45,478 bases of DNA from Oscillospiraceae bacterium (GCA_028720105.1 JAQYLI010000029.1:1-45478); one strand, 5' to 3'. Shown: positions 25,296 through 34,205, numbered from the stretch's first letter. Notes: generated by a model from the letters alone, not told the origin. Made by a program: numbers and translations.

Positions 25296-25724
25296 ATGTC
25301 AACTTATATGCCTAAGGCTAATGAAATCAGCCGTAAGTGGTATGTACTTGATGCTTCCGGCAAGCCCCTCGGTCGTGTAGCTGCACAGGCTGCATCTATC
25401 CTCCGCGGCAAGCACAAGCCCACATTTGCTCCTCACGCTGACTGCGGCGACCACGTTATCATCATCAACTGTGCAGAGGCTGTTCTCACAGGAAGAAAGC
25501 TTGAGCAGAAGACCTACAAGTGGCACACAGGCTGGATCGGCGGTCTCAAGGAGACTAAGTACAGCGAAATGATGAAGAAGAATCCCGAAAAGGCAATGAT
25601 GATCGCAGTAAACGGTATGCTCCCCAACAACACTCTTGGCAGAGCAGCTCTTACTCGTCTGAGAGTATATGCAGGCTCCGAGCACAACCACGCTGCTCAG
25701 AAGCCCGAAAATTACGAGATATAA
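25296..25724 (+). CDS. rplM: 50S ribosomal protein L13
   Basis: 142 residues from ATG at 25296 (AAGGAG eight bases upstream; an in-frame TTG at 25290 is inside that spacing). Family features: [55 protein letters not shown] and the closing [20 protein letters not shown]. Codon use is highly biased as expected for a ribosomal gene. It is co-transcribed with rpsI. Confidence 0.97.
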   Translation: MSTYMPKANEISRKWYVLDASGKPLGRVAAQAASILRGKHKPTFAPHADCGDHVIIINCAEAVLTGRKLEQKTYKWHTGWIGGLKETKYSEMMKKNPEKAMMIAVNGMLPNNTLGRAALTRLRVYAGSEHNHAAQKPENYEI

Positions 25725-25740
25725 AAGGAGGGTGTAAGCT

Positions 25741-26142
25741 ATGTACGAATCTAAACAGCAGTATTTTTACGGCACAGGAAGAAGAAAAAGCTCTGTAGCA
25801 AGAGTAAGAGTTTACCCCGGCAGCGGTAATATCACCATCAACGGCAGAGATATCGACGATTATTTCGGTCTCGATACTCTCAAGCTTATCGTTAGACAGC
25901 CCCTCGCTCTCACTGAGACAGCTGAGCAGTTCGATATCGTATGCACAGTTGCAGGCGGCGGCGTTACAGGTCAGGCAGGCGCTATTAGACACGGTCTTTC
26001 CCGTGCGCTCCTCCTCTTTAACCCCGAGCTTCGCCCCGTTCTCAAGAAGGCTGGCTTCCTTACAAGAGACCCCAGAATGAAGGAAAGAAAGAAGTACGGC
26101 TTAAAGGCTGCAAGACGTGCTCCTCAGTTCTCAAAGCGTTGA
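25741..26142 (+). CDS. rpsI: 30S ribosomal protein S9
   Basis: 133 residues: [51 protein letters not shown] and the terminal [18 protein letters not shown], which reaches into the ribosomal P site in the family. AAAGGAGGG precedes the ATG; the gap to rplM is 16 bp. Confidence 0.97.
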   Translation: MYESKQQYFYGTGRRKSSVARVRVYPGSGNITINGRDIDDYFGLDTLKLIVRQPLALTETAEQFDIVCTVAGGGVTGQAGAIRHGLSRALLLFNPELRPVLKKAGFLTRDPRMKERKKYGLKAARRAPQFSKR

Positions 26143-26159
26143 TTGTTGCCCTTACAAAT

Positions 26160-26173
26160 CACGTATTTACGTG
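26160..26173. repeat. Palindrome CACGTATTTACGTG downstream of rpsI
   Basis: CACGTA-TT-TACGTG lies 17 bp past rpsI and upstream of the integrase 3' end. It may relate to the integration site of the decayed element or be a weak transcript end; no matching second copy was found. Confidence 0.3.
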
Positions 26174-26233
26174 CTTTGGGGCGAGCTTATCACCACTTTG
26201 GTCAACTTTTGGACAACTAATATAGACCATTTT

Positions 26234-26266
26234 AACCGCTATGTTCACGCATAGCGGTTATTTTTA
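26234..26266. terminator. Terminator of rplM-rpsI
   Basis: AACCGCTATG-TTCACG-CATAGCGGTT is a perfect ten-base-pair stem followed by ATTTTTAT on the plus strand. It sits between rpsI and the convergent integrase. Confidence 0.85.
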
Positions 26267-26283
26267 TATGCTGTAACTTTCAA

Positions 26284-27321
26284 TCAGTTATTGCCTGTCA
26301 GTGTCTGCTCAATGGAAGCGGCGATATTGCGTTTCATTCCTTCAAGCACATCGGCGTAAATGTTAGCTGTAACGTTGATGTCGCAGTGCCCAAGGTGATC
26401 GCTTATCGCCTTAAGCTCCACGCCACTATTCAGAAGCATAGTTGCGTTGCAGTGACGGAGCTTGTGCAGGGTTATGTGAGAGAACTCCGTACCCTTTGTC
26501 ATTCTCTTTAACGAGGTGAGAACCGAGCTTCTGTCCCGATAGTTTCCCTTTGCTGATGGAAAGACCATTTCGGGGTGAGCAAATGATGCTCCTAATGCAG
26601 ATTTCAGCTGTTCAACGTATTCACGCTGTTCTTTGAGAATGGCTGCTGTAGTGCTGCTCATACAGATCGTGCGAATGCTTTTCCTGGTTTTGGGCGGTGT
26701 AAGCGAGTGCTTTCCACCAACATCGTTGAGCGTGTGTCTGATAGAGATAGTCATATTCTCAAAATCAATATCTTCCCAACTAAGCCCGAAGCATTCTCCG
26801 CAGCGCATTCCTGTGAACAGAAGGAACGTAAAGATACGCTTCAAATCCTCGTCACAGCTTGATTCATTGATAAGTTCGACAAATCTGCGCAGCTCATCCG
26901 CATTCAGTGCCATAACCTTGTTCTGCTCCTTGTTTTTCGGAAGAATAACGTTGTGGCAAGGATTTGTGCGAATAAAGCCCTGCTCCACTGCTCTGCGGAA
27001 AATGGACTGAATAATGACATAGACCTTGCGGACTGTGGACGGATTCAGCTTGTATGACTGCATTACCTGGGTCAGCTTAGGCGTTGTAATGTCTTTTAGC
27101 TTCATATTGCCTAATACAGGCAATATATGCTTATTATACTGCCCTTTGTAGGTGTAGATCGTGCTTTCTTTCAGCTCAACGGGTGCAAAATTGGTAAAAT
27201 ACCAATCTGCAAGCTCCGAGAAACGCATACTGTCATTAAACTGAGTGTACCCTCTGCAACTGACGCTCAAACTCAAAAGCGTATTCCTGTGCAAGTTTTT
27301 CGGCTTTCTTCGGAGTGACAT
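26284..27321 (-). CDS. Tyrosine recombinase/integrase, core and catalytic domains (frameshifted)
   Basis: Integrase of the Tn916/phage type. The core-binding domain begins near RFSELADWYFTNFAPVELKE. All catalytic residues are visible: Arg in LFTGMRCGECFGLSWEDI, Lys in PKTRKSIRTICM, HxxR in LHKLRHCNATMLLNSG, His in HLGHCDINVT and Tyr in NIYADVLEG. The first ~30 residues of this frame (up to about 27240) are an out-of-frame reading of the arm domain, which is encoded in another frame at 27236-27430. One base appears to be missing, so the full protein is not made unless frameshifting occurs. Confidence 0.85.
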   Translation of the reverse strand: MSLRRKPKNLHRNTLLSLSVSCRGYTQFNDSMRFSELADWYFTNFAPVELKESTIYTYKGQYNKHILPVLGNMKLKDITTPKLTQVMQSYKLNPSTVRKVYVIIQSIFRRAVEQGFIRTNPCHNVILPKNKEQNKVMALNADELRRFVELINESSCDEDLKRIFTFLLFTGMRCGECFGLSWEDIDFENMTISIRHTLNDVGGKHSLTPPKTRKSIRTICMSSTTAAILKEQREYVEQLKSALGASFAHPEMVFPSAKGNYRDRSSVLTSLKRMTKGTEFSHITLHKLRHCNATMLLNSGVELKAISDHLGHCDINVTANIYADVLEGMKRNIAASIEQTLTGNN

Positions 27322-27430
27322 CTTTGGGAGGCGTGAAGGTGGTGGATTTCATTATCTTCTTGCCATTATTGTCTGTTCCTACGAAAACTCTTATTCTGAA
27401 CGTGTTTCCACGCTGTGTGATATTAGCCAT
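27236..27430 (-). pseudogene. N-terminal arm-binding fragment of the integrase
   Basis: A 64-residue frame with a strong ribosome site (AGGAGGAATT) reads MANITQRGNTFRIRVFVGTD, NGKKIMKSTTFTPP and KKAEKLAQEYAFEFERQLQ, the typical arm DNA-binding domain of Tn916-like integrases. It runs out in a different frame from the catalytic part 86 bp into the overlap. Together with the downstream fragment it is one gene broken by a single-base shift. Confidence 0.8.
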
Positions 27431-27460
27431 ATGTATAAATTCCTCCTATAATTCTACACT

Positions 27461-27811
27461 ATGGCATATCTCTGCATTTATATGATAACACTTTATGATA
27501 TGACAGCAAATGTCTGTGGAGGGGTCAGGCATGATAATAACGTTACGGTGAGTTACAATGGTGTTCGCAGAGATAAGTGGGAAAATGCTGTGAAATCGGG
27601 ATTGCTTAATAAGATCAACAGACTTTACTCTGAATGCAGATCAGAAATGAGGTTGGATTACAATAATGGTAAACTTACCCTTGCAATGTGGATAAAAATG
27701 CCTGACAGTGAAATGTACAGCGGACATAATGATTTTGCTGTTGAAAATTCAGAGCTTATATCATCTGCCGCAGAAAAACTTGCTGATATTGCAGAGATAA
27801 TAGACAGATGA
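27461..27811 (+). CDS. Small hypothetical protein
   Basis: 116 residues from the first ATG, or about 109 from the second (27482). Features: KWENAVKSGLLNKINRLYSE, then RLDYNNGKLTLAMWIKMPDS and a C-terminal Ala/Glu/Ile helix. No signal, no cysteine pair beyond two scattered Cys and no recognised family. There is no good ribosome site before either ATG, which lowers confidence. It is divergent from the integrase and may be a remnant of the same element. Confidence 0.45.
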   Translation: MAYLCIYMITLYDMTANVCGGVRHDNNVTVSYNGVRRDKWENAVKSGLLNKINRLYSECRSEMRLDYNNGKLTLAMWIKMPDSEMYSGHNDFAVENSELISSAAEKLADIAEIIDR

Positions 27812-27890
27812 ATTTCAAAATAATCTTTAGATTAGTATTGGCTCCGTCCGCTATTTTTACGATTGTTTTTCAGGCAAAGCAGAGACTCTT

Positions 27891-27968
27891 GCAGACAAAA
27901 TTGTGCCGCTTATTATCAAACCGAACTTGATAATAAGCGGCACAATCAACGTATCCATCTTTGTCTGC
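27891..27968. repeat. Nested palindromic element after the GGDEF gene
   Basis: An inner perfect 19-base-pair inverted repeat, TTGTGCCGCTTATTATCAA at 27901-27919 and its complement at 27927-27945 with a 7-nt loop, is enclosed by GCAGACAAA (27891) and TTTGTCTGC (27960). Neither strand shows a U-run after it. It could be a repeated extragenic palindrome, a MITE remnant or a transcript-end stabiliser for the adjacent GGDEF gene. Confidence 0.7.
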
Positions 27969-27984
27969 AAAACGAACAGGGATA

Positions 27985-29070
27985 TCAGATACGCATTTCC
28001 CCGCCGCAGAGACTTTTATACTTTTGTTTATCTTTGTACATCTCGGCATCGGCTCGTGCGCACACTCTGTCAAAATCCTCGCTTGTAATGTATGCGGCAC
28101 CAAGTGCGCAGGTGTACGGCGTATTTTTAATTTCCGAGCGAATGTCTTCAAGCATTTTTTCTACGGCGTCTTGTTCTGTCCTGGAACATAGTATCATAAA
28201 TTCATCACCGCCTGTGCGGTAAAGGGTACAGCCTTTGGAAAGAACTTTTTCTATGGTGTTTACAACTGCGCATATCGCTTCATCACCCTTGGCGTGACCT
28301 TGAATATCGTTGATCTTTTTCAGATCGTTCAAATCTACGGATACCACCGCTGTCAGATCTGATTTGTGTTTTTCCGAATCAATATACAAGCAGCGTCGGT
28401 TTCGTGCTCCCGTCAGAGAATCACGTTTGAAGTTTTCCACGCAGAAAAATGAGGAATACAGAACAATAGAAAGAGAGTAAGCGCTCCTTATTACACCGTG
28501 CATTCCTGCAAAGGATTCCAAAAGCATTGCTAAAATGTTGACGCACACTATCAGAAATACGAGAAGTCCCTCGGAGTAATCTTTGTTGCAGAATTTTTTT
28601 ATTGTAAGCACCATCATTGCAATAAGGTAAATCGTGCAGACAATATGCGTAGAGAAACCTAACGGACCTCTCACAAAATTATTTGAAGCGTCGTATGAAT
28701 ACGCAATATCTGTAAAAAACGCAGAAAAAGCTACAAGCATATTTATCGGTATAGGCAGCAGGATAAAAAAACGGTTCCTTTTGCTAATATTCTTATCCCG
28801 CAGTAACAGCATTACAAAAAGATATATTATCATCGGGCGTACAGAATATCCCACCGCAGAGAAGAAAATCCGGAGAGTTGTCGGTCTGTCAAGACTTGCA
28901 GTCCACAGTTCGGCGCAGTAGGCGGCCATTTCAATGACGGTGAGTACAAGACTCTGACCGAAAACAATATTTATCTTTTTCGGAAAGATTGAATTTATCA
29001 TCAGAAAAGCTGACATATACACAAGTATTATCAGCGTGGGAAAATTCATTTCAATAAACCATTTTATCAT
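27985..29070 (-). CDS. Membrane-bound diguanylate cyclase (GGDEF), no I-site
   Basis: 361 residues. The N-terminal ~215 residues hold about seven hydrophobic helices (e.g. FPTLIILVYMSAFLMI, MIIYLFVMLLL, LVFLIVCVNILAMLLE). The C-terminal GGDEF domain begins at RDSLTGARNRRCLY and has the active-site TLYRTGGDEFMILC, so c-di-GMP synthesis is expected. At the place of the allosteric I-site (RxxD, nine residues before GG) the sequence is S-x-x-C, so product inhibition is probably absent. A weak GGGAGAG precedes the ATG. Confidence 0.88.
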   Translation of the reverse strand: MIKWFIEMNFPTLIILVYMSAFLMINSIFPKKINIVFGQSLVLTVIEMAAYCAELWTASLDRPTTLRIFFSAVGYSVRPMIIYLFVMLLLRDKNISKRNRFFILLPIPINMLVAFSAFFTDIAYSYDASNNFVRGPLGFSTHIVCTIYLIAMMVLTIKKFCNKDYSEGLLVFLIVCVNILAMLLESFAGMHGVIRSAYSLSIVLYSSFFCVENFKRDSLTGARNRRCLYIDSEKHKSDLTAVVSVDLNDLKKINDIQGHAKGDEAICAVVNTIEKVLSKGCTLYRTGGDEFMILCSRTEQDAVEKMLEDIRSEIKNTPYTCALGAAYITSEDFDRVCARADAEMYKDKQKYKSLCGGEMRI

Positions 29071-29244
29071 AGAGTCACTCTCCCGGCGTTGATTTTGTGC
29101 AGATTTGTTTTTTTTATTATATCACAGTATTTTATCTATGTCAATTGCCGAACATTTTATCTTAATATTTTTTGCATAACACCATAAGCTTTGTACAGTA
29201 TCAATTCAGATTAAGAGGCATTTGTAAAAAAATCTGCAATCCTC

Positions 29245-29288
29245 TTGACAAGAGAATAAAAAAGTAGTATAATAGTTTGAAAACAAAC
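29245..29288 (+). promoter_or_regulatory. Promoter of the first MarR gene with overlapping operator
   Basis: TTGACA (29245-29250), 17 bp, TATAAT (29268-29273) is an exact consensus. Immediately after, GTTTG-AAAA-CAAAC (29275-29288) covers the transcription start; the longer motif ATAGTTTGAAAACAAAC (29272-29288) recurs before the next gene. The layout fits autorepression by a MarR protein. Confidence 0.75.
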
Positions 29289-29327
29289 CTTTATAAACGC
29301 AGAATTTAAGAAAAGCAAGGTGATAAT

Positions 29328-29765
29328 ATGGTTCAGAAACCGTTGGAGGTCGTGCTGAAAGGCGGAGAATTCAGAAAGTATTCGGACTCAAAGTTTGCAT
29401 TGCTGAGAAAGCATTATGATATGAAGCGTGCCGAATTTGAGGTAATATATTATCTGTCCATATGCAGGGACGAGGATTCGCTTGTGAATATTTCCGATTT
29501 CCTAAATGCCAATAAGGGTCACATTTCCGCAACGGTATACGGTCTTATCGAAAAGGGATATATCAACTCTGCTCAGGACAAAAATGACCGGAGGTATATG
29601 CATTTCAGTCTTACCGAAAAGGGAAAAGAAGCGGCGTCTGATATAGAAAATGTTTGGAAGGATATCAAGAATGAGCTGTTTTATGGATTAAGTGATGAAG
29701 AGATCTCTTCGTTCAAAAAGACTTTCCATAAGATATGCAAAAATATAGAGCACTTTATGGTATAA
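29328..29765 (+). CDS. MarR-family transcriptional regulator
   Basis: 145 residues with a winged-helix core: RAEFEVIYYLSICRDEDSLV (helix 1-2), ISDFLNANKGHISATVYGLI (recognition helix), then EKGYINSAQDKNDRRYMHFS, LTEKGKEA (the DRR wing typical of MarR). Flanking helices would form the dimer interface. AAGGTG precedes the ATG. Upstream lies a shared operator-like repeat; the ligand and targets are unknown. Confidence 0.9.
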   Translation: MVQKPLEVVLKGGEFRKYSDSKFALLRKHYDMKRAEFEVIYYLSICRDEDSLVNISDFLNANKGHISATVYGLIEKGYINSAQDKNDRRYMHFSLTEKGKEAASDIENVWKDIKNELFYGLSDEEISSFKKTFHKICKNIEHFMV

Positions 29766-29799
29766 AATATATCGGATAAGTGCTTATATTCTTCGGCTA

Positions 29800-29816
29800 A
29801 TAGTTTAAAAACAAAC
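29800..29816 (+). promoter_or_regulatory. Second copy of the MarR operator motif
   Basis: ATAGTTTAAAAACAAAC, identical to the first copy at 16 of 17 positions, lies 36-52 bp before the second regulator gene. No strong promoter is visible around it, so the operon may be read through from the first promoter or have a weak one here. Confidence 0.55.
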
Positions 29817-29851
29817 AGTATAAAATTAAATCACAGAAAGGAACGGTCATT

Positions 29852-30346
29852 ATGGCTGAAAAAAATGAAACGATGAATGAGATAGCTCACGAAATAACAT
29901 ACAGAAGGTATCTGCTGTCCAAGGACGATGCAAAATTTATGTTTAAGGATATTGGGATTGCCGAATATATAGTGCTTCACTATATATGTGAGCACACAGA
30001 AAGCGATTCTATCTATTCCGGCAGGATATATCTGAGCGAAATTTCGGAAAAGCTTAACCTCCCCATCAGAAAGACTTCAAAGCTTATCAGAGAAATGAAC
30101 GGCAAAAACCTCCTCAACTGGGACCACGACGGTGACGGAAAGGACGGCACCTACGTGACGATAACCGAGCACGGAATGAATGTATATGAAGAAACCGACA
30201 GCAAGCTGAGAGATTTTTACTCGAATGTTCTTAAGAAGATCGGCAAGGAAAAAATCGTTCAGCTTTTGCAGCTTATGAAGGAATTTGACTCAGTGATGAG
30301 AACAGAACTTGAAAAAATGGAGGAAAACAATGAAACAGATGAATGA
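29852..30346 (+). CDS. Winged-helix (MarR-like) regulator
   Basis: 164 residues. The middle section fits a winged helix: IAEYIVLHYICEHTESDSIY, then YLSEISEKLNLPIRKTSKLI, REMNGKNLLNWDHDGDGKDG and TYVTITEHGMNVYEE. A long C-terminal helix follows. AAAGGAA precedes the ATG. It overlaps the citrate synthase gene by 17 bp, so its translation is tied to that enzyme. Confidence 0.8.
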   Translation: MAEKNETMNEIAHEITYRRYLLSKDDAKFMFKDIGIAEYIVLHYICEHTESDSIYSGRIYLSEISEKLNLPIRKTSKLIREMNGKNLLNWDHDGDGKDGTYVTITEHGMNVYEETDSKLRDFYSNVLKKIGKEKIVQLLQLMKEFDSVMRTELEKMEENNETDE

Positions 30347-31658
30347 ATATATGGCTGAGCTTGAAAGCTCCTGCCGTGAAAATGACTTTATTGACCGCAG
30401 ACTTTACGATGAATATGATATCAACCAGGGACTTCGTGATGAAAAGGGAAACGGAGTTCTTACGGGACTTACAAATATTTCTCTTATTAAGTCATATGAG
30501 AGGAGAAACGGCGTGAAGAAGCCGTGCGACGGTGAGCTGTGGTATCGGGGATATCGTGTTGAGGATCTTATAAGCAGGCTTGAAGACGATGAGATGGGCT
30601 ATGAAAAGATAGCCTTTCTCCTGCTTGTGGGTGAATTGCCCGATGAAAAGCAATTTGCCGAATTCCGTTCCGTTATCGGCACACTTATGGCTCTTCCCGC
30701 AAACTTTACCCGTGATGTTATAATGAAAGCCCCGACTGACGATATTATGAATACTATGACAAGAAGTATTCTGACGCTGGCTTCATATGACAAGGAGCTG
30801 AAAAATTCTTCTCTCGAAAACAATATACGTCAGTGCCTTCAGCTGATAAGTCAGTTCCCGACCCTTGCCGTATATGCATATAACGCATACAACCATTATC
30901 AGAATCTTGGCAGTATGTATATCCACTATCCCGATACAGCTTTGTCTCCCGCTGAAAATATACTGGCAATGCTACGCCCCGATAAGAAGTATACAAAGAC
31001 CGAAGCAAAGGTCCTTGATACCGCCCTGATACTTCATATGGAACACGGAGGCGGAAACAACTCCACCTTTACCACAAGAGTGGTAACATCATCGGGCTCG
31101 GACACATATTCCACCATTGCGGCGGCAATGTGTTCGCTGAAGGGTCCCAAGCACGGCGGAGCAAATATCAAGGTAATGGATATGATGGCGGATATTTCGG
31201 AGCATATAAATGACGTTGAAGATGACGAAGAAATTGCTGCCTACCTTGAAAAGATACTTGACAAGGATACATTTGACCGCAAGGGACTTATCTACGGAAT
31301 GGGACACGCAGTGTATACTCTCTCCGACCCCAGAGAAAGAGTGCTCAAGAGCTATGTGAAGCAGCTTGCCGCAGAGAAATGCAGAACTGATGAGTTCCGT
31401 CTGTATGAGCAGATAGAGCGGCTTGCTCCTCAGGTCATTATGGACAGAAAGCATAACCGCAGCGGCATCTGCCCGAATGTGGATTTTTACAGCGGCTTTG
31501 TTTATGATATGCTCGGTATTCCGAAGGAGCTTTATACCGCTATATTTGCCGTTGCAAGGATAGTTGGCTGGAGCGCACACAGGATAGAGGAGATAGTCTG
31601 CACCGATAAAATTATCCGACCTGCATATATGAGCGTTATGAAAAAGAAAGAAGGATAA
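30330..31658 (+). CDS. Citrate synthase
   Basis: 442 residues; condenses oxaloacetate and acetyl-CoA to citrate (a 2-methylcitrate activity cannot be excluded). Motifs: LWYRGYRVEDLISRLEDD, the first catalytic His in ILHMEHGGGNNSTFTTRVV, the loop KGPKHGGANIKVMDMMADIS, the second His in GMGHAVYTLSDPRERVLK and the catalytic Asp in CPNVDFYSGFVYDMLGIP. Start: ATG at 30330 with GGAGG six bases upstream. It overlaps the regulator's 3' end. No aconitase or isocitrate dehydrogenase is next to it; a partial TCA branch to glutamate is likely. Confidence 0.93.
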   Translation: MKQMNEYMAELESSCRENDFIDRRLYDEYDINQGLRDEKGNGVLTGLTNISLIKSYERRNGVKKPCDGELWYRGYRVEDLISRLEDDEMGYEKIAFLLLVGELPDEKQFAEFRSVIGTLMALPANFTRDVIMKAPTDDIMNTMTRSILTLASYDKELKNSSLENNIRQCLQLISQFPTLAVYAYNAYNHYQNLGSMYIHYPDTALSPAENILAMLRPDKKYTKTEAKVLDTALILHMEHGGGNNSTFTTRVVTSSGSDTYSTIAAAMCSLKGPKHGGANIKVMDMMADISEHINDVEDDEEIAAYLEKILDKDTFDRKGLIYGMGHAVYTLSDPRERVLKSYVKQLAAEKCRTDEFRLYEQIERLAPQVIMDRKHNRSGICPNVDFYSGFVYDMLGIPKELYTAIFAVARIVGWSAHRIEEIVCTDKIIRPAYMSVMKKKEG

Positions 31659-31660
31659 AA

Positions 31661-32545
31661 ATGATATTAAAATATATAGCCGGACCGCTGATAGGTGCGG
31701 CAATAGGCTACTTTACGAATTTTATTGCGGTAAAAATGCTTTTCCACCCAAAAAATGAGATAAAAGTTTTCGGACACACTCTGCCCTTTACTCCGGGTGC
31801 AATACCCAAGGGAAAATCAAGGCTGGCAAAGTCTGTCGGAAACGCAGTAGGAAATAATCTTATCACCAGGGAGGATATTGAAAAAAGGCTGACAAGTGAC
31901 GAGCTTGCGGAAAAAATAGCCGATATGGTGCTGGACAGGCTTTCTTTGCCGATGAACGATATTTTTGCAGAAATTACGGATATGACAGAGGAAGATATGG
32001 AGGACAAAAAAGAAGCTGTTTCCAAAAGCATTGCAAAATACATAGCGGAAGCAGTTTCTCAGGTAGATATATCAGGCGTTATAGCAGAAAAGGCTCCCGG
32101 TATCATAAAAGCAAGGCTCAATAATCCTATGATAGAAATGTTTCTGACAGACGAACTGCTTCAGTCCGTACTTGCACCTGTTGGAACTGAGATACAGGCA
32201 TATATCGGAGAACACGGAGAAGAATTCATAGCGCCTTATGTTGCAAAAAAGCTTTCCGACTCCAAAGAAAAAACTCTTGCCGATATCATAGGGGGGCTTG
32301 GTATAGACAGAGAGCAGCTAAAAAAAGCCGTTATTGCATTATACAAAAAGGCTGTGTCGGGCTGTGCGGAAAATCTTATGAACTGTATAGAGCTGAGCGC
32401 CATTGCGGAAGAAAAGATAAACGGTATGAGCGCAGACGAGCTTGAAGAGCTGGTAATGAGCGTTATGAAAAAAGAACTTAACACGATAGTCAATCTTGGG
32501 GGACTGATAGGCTTTGTTCTCGGACTGCTGAATATATTTTTCTGA
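31661..32545 (+). CDS. DUF445 family membrane protein
   Basis: 294 residues, start two bases after the citrate synthase stop codon. An N-terminal helix (ILKYIAGPLIGAAIGYFTNF) leads into the family signature AVKMLFHPKNEIKVFGHTLP then TPGAIPKGKSRLAKSVGNAV. A long helical central section follows and the C-terminus ends in a second membrane helix (GGLIGFVLGLLNIFF). DUF445 (YheB-like) proteins are of unknown function. Confidence 0.88.
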   Translation: MILKYIAGPLIGAAIGYFTNFIAVKMLFHPKNEIKVFGHTLPFTPGAIPKGKSRLAKSVGNAVGNNLITREDIEKRLTSDELAEKIADMVLDRLSLPMNDIFAEITDMTEEDMEDKKEAVSKSIAKYIAEAVSQVDISGVIAEKAPGIIKARLNNPMIEMFLTDELLQSVLAPVGTEIQAYIGEHGEEFIAPYVAKKLSDSKEKTLADIIGGLGIDREQLKKAVIALYKKAVSGCAENLMNCIELSAIAEEKINGMSADELEELVMSVMKKELNTIVNLGGLIGFVLGLLNIFF

Positions 32546-32698
32546 AAAATTGGGTATATCATTTTTTACGATTATGTGGTATAATAATGTATAGTATAGA
32601 TGTCTTAACCTTCTTCACAAGAGTATGCGCACGTCTTTTAGGCAAATTTTGCCGCAGCTTTACGGCAGCAGGGATAAGTTTTTTTAATGGAGGTCTAC

Positions 32699-33271
32699 GT
32701 GAAAAAGCGAATGTTTGTGTTTATCGGTATTGTAATTTTGGGAGCGGTCTGTGTGTTTATGTATCATCATTTTGCAGAGCCGCGAATTATGGATAAGGGA
32801 GGAATGGAAGATCCTGACTTCACAGGTGATACGGGAGATGAACAGCTCATTAAAATGGACGGGGATTACAGCTATGTTGATAATGATGCGCTGCTGAACA
32901 GGATAGACGGAGTTTGGATAAGTGAAGATGAGCATTACTCCCTGCGGCTGGGCAGCGATTATGGAATCACTTTATCGCAGGACGGAGAAGCGGTTCTGGA
33001 AGGTACCATTAGTTTTACATATCTTCAGCCGGGAGCTGACCGTGAAACGGAACTGACATTGGAGCCAAATATTCTCAAACATAAGGACGGAACTGTTATT
33101 GGCACAGCTGCAAGCTTTTATTTTGTTCCCGCCGAAGAGGGGGACTTATTATCTATGGAAATTGCCCGCGGTGCAAAAAAGCCTTCGGAAATGAGCAGCA
33201 CGGAAACGGAAGATGAAAACAGCGAAAGCGGGATAGTTGTATTCAGGAAATCCGAAAGCGTGCAGCATTAG
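32699..33271 (+). CDS. Membrane-anchored exported protein of unknown function
   Basis: 190 residues starting at GTG 32699 (TGGAGG five bases upstream; the upstream ATG at 32687 lies inside that site). One N-terminal helix (MFVFIGIVILGAVCVFMYHH) anchors an acidic exported domain: RIDGVWISEDEHYSLRLGSD then TISFTYLQPGADRETELTLE. The C-terminal tail is Ser/Glu-rich. No family recognised. A -10-like TATAAT occurs at 32580 without a clear -35. Confidence 0.7.
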   Translation: MKKRMFVFIGIVILGAVCVFMYHHFAEPRIMDKGGMEDPDFTGDTGDEQLIKMDGDYSYVDNDALLNRIDGVWISEDEHYSLRLGSDYGITLSQDGEAVLEGTISFTYLQPGADRETELTLEPNILKHKDGTVIGTAASFYFVPAEEGDLLSMEIARGAKKPSEMSSTETEDENSESGIVVFRKSESVQH

Positions 33272-33329
33272 GCTGTTTGGAGCCGGTTCCGGATAATCTA
33301 TGTGTTTGATGTAAAGGAGAAAGATCATA

Positions 33330-34205
33330 ATGAATGTAACTCTCAGACGGTTTATATCGGGAATAATATCTGTATCCCTGCTCCTGACGGCTTCCGGGTG
33401 CGGTAAGGAGGAGAGGGTGCCTGATGTTGATGCTGCTGAGCAGACTCAGAAACAAACCGGTTCTGAGTCCACCGCATCATCTGCCGAAACGGAAGAAGCT
33501 AAAACGGAAATAACACAAGTAGAAGAAACTACAGCAGAGGAAACACAGATTGATGAAATTCAAACATACGATACAAGGGTCTATGATCGGATATTAGAGC
33601 AATTTTATATGCTGATTTCTGACCCTGAAGGCGATTACGATGAAGTTGAGGGCAAAATGGGTGTGCTTGAGGCAGCAAAGACTATGGACGGCAAAGCTGC
33701 ACTTGAAAATATAGGCTATGCTATAGAGGATATCAGTGGGGACGGGATCCCCGAATTGCTCATTGGGGATATTCAGGGAAAGGATATACCTGATTTGGGA
33801 ACTCAAATCTACACGGCATATACTATTTCAGATGGTGAGCCCCGCCTTGTTTTTGAGGGCTGGTATCGAAACAGTTACCGATACAGCGGTGCAGGAGGCT
33901 TTTTCTATGAGGGCTCCGCAAGCGCGGCGAGCTCCGCCTTCGGAACATATCGGCTTTTGCCCGACGGCACATCATTATCCTGCGAAGATTTTTACTTTAC
34001 GGATTGGAGTGATGAAAGCTTCTCGGAGATCGGAGTTTACCACAACACATCGGGAGAATGGGATAAGACTGTTTCGGAGAAAATGGATATAACCGAAGAA
34101 GTACTATGGCAGCTTGAGGAAGAGCTGAAACAGCAGAATTCCGAAAATGTAGAGCTGATACCGTTTTCCGAACTTCATTCCTCTGACGGCACCTCAGCTT
34201 ACTGA
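33330..34205 (+). CDS. Exported lipoprotein of unknown function, apparently frameshifted at the 3' end
   Basis: 291 residues. Lipoprotein signal SVSLLLTASGC (Cys24), then a Thr/Glu-rich linker to about residue 85, and a domain with YAIEDISGDGIPELLIGD, an EF-hand/FG-GAP-like calcium motif seen in many clostridial lipoproteins of this type. AAAGGAG precedes the ATG. The frame stops at 34205, yet the next 180 bp stay open in the +1 frame and look coding, so the original protein was probably ~60 residues longer. Confidence 0.75.
   Translation: MNVTLRRFISGIISVSLLLTASGCGKEERVPDVDAAEQTQKQTGSESTASSAETEEAKTEITQVEETTAEETQIDEIQTYDTRVYDRILEQFYMLISDPEGDYDEVEGKMGVLEAAKTMDGKAALENIGYAIEDISGDGIPELLIGDIQGKDIPDLGTQIYTAYTISDGEPRLVFEGWYRNSYRYSGAGGFFYEGSASAASSAFGTYRLLPDGTSLSCEDFYFTDWSDESFSEIGVYHNTSGEWDKTVSEKMDITEEVLWQLEEELKQQNSENVELIPFSELHSSDGTSAY

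Noticed and set aside
26160..26280. Possible att site of an integrated element at the rpsI end
   Set aside because: No direct repeat of sufficient length was found on the other side of the integrase; boundaries cannot be set.
32587..32796. Short open frame upstream of the exported protein
   Set aside because: It has no ribosome site and overlaps the real start region at 32699.
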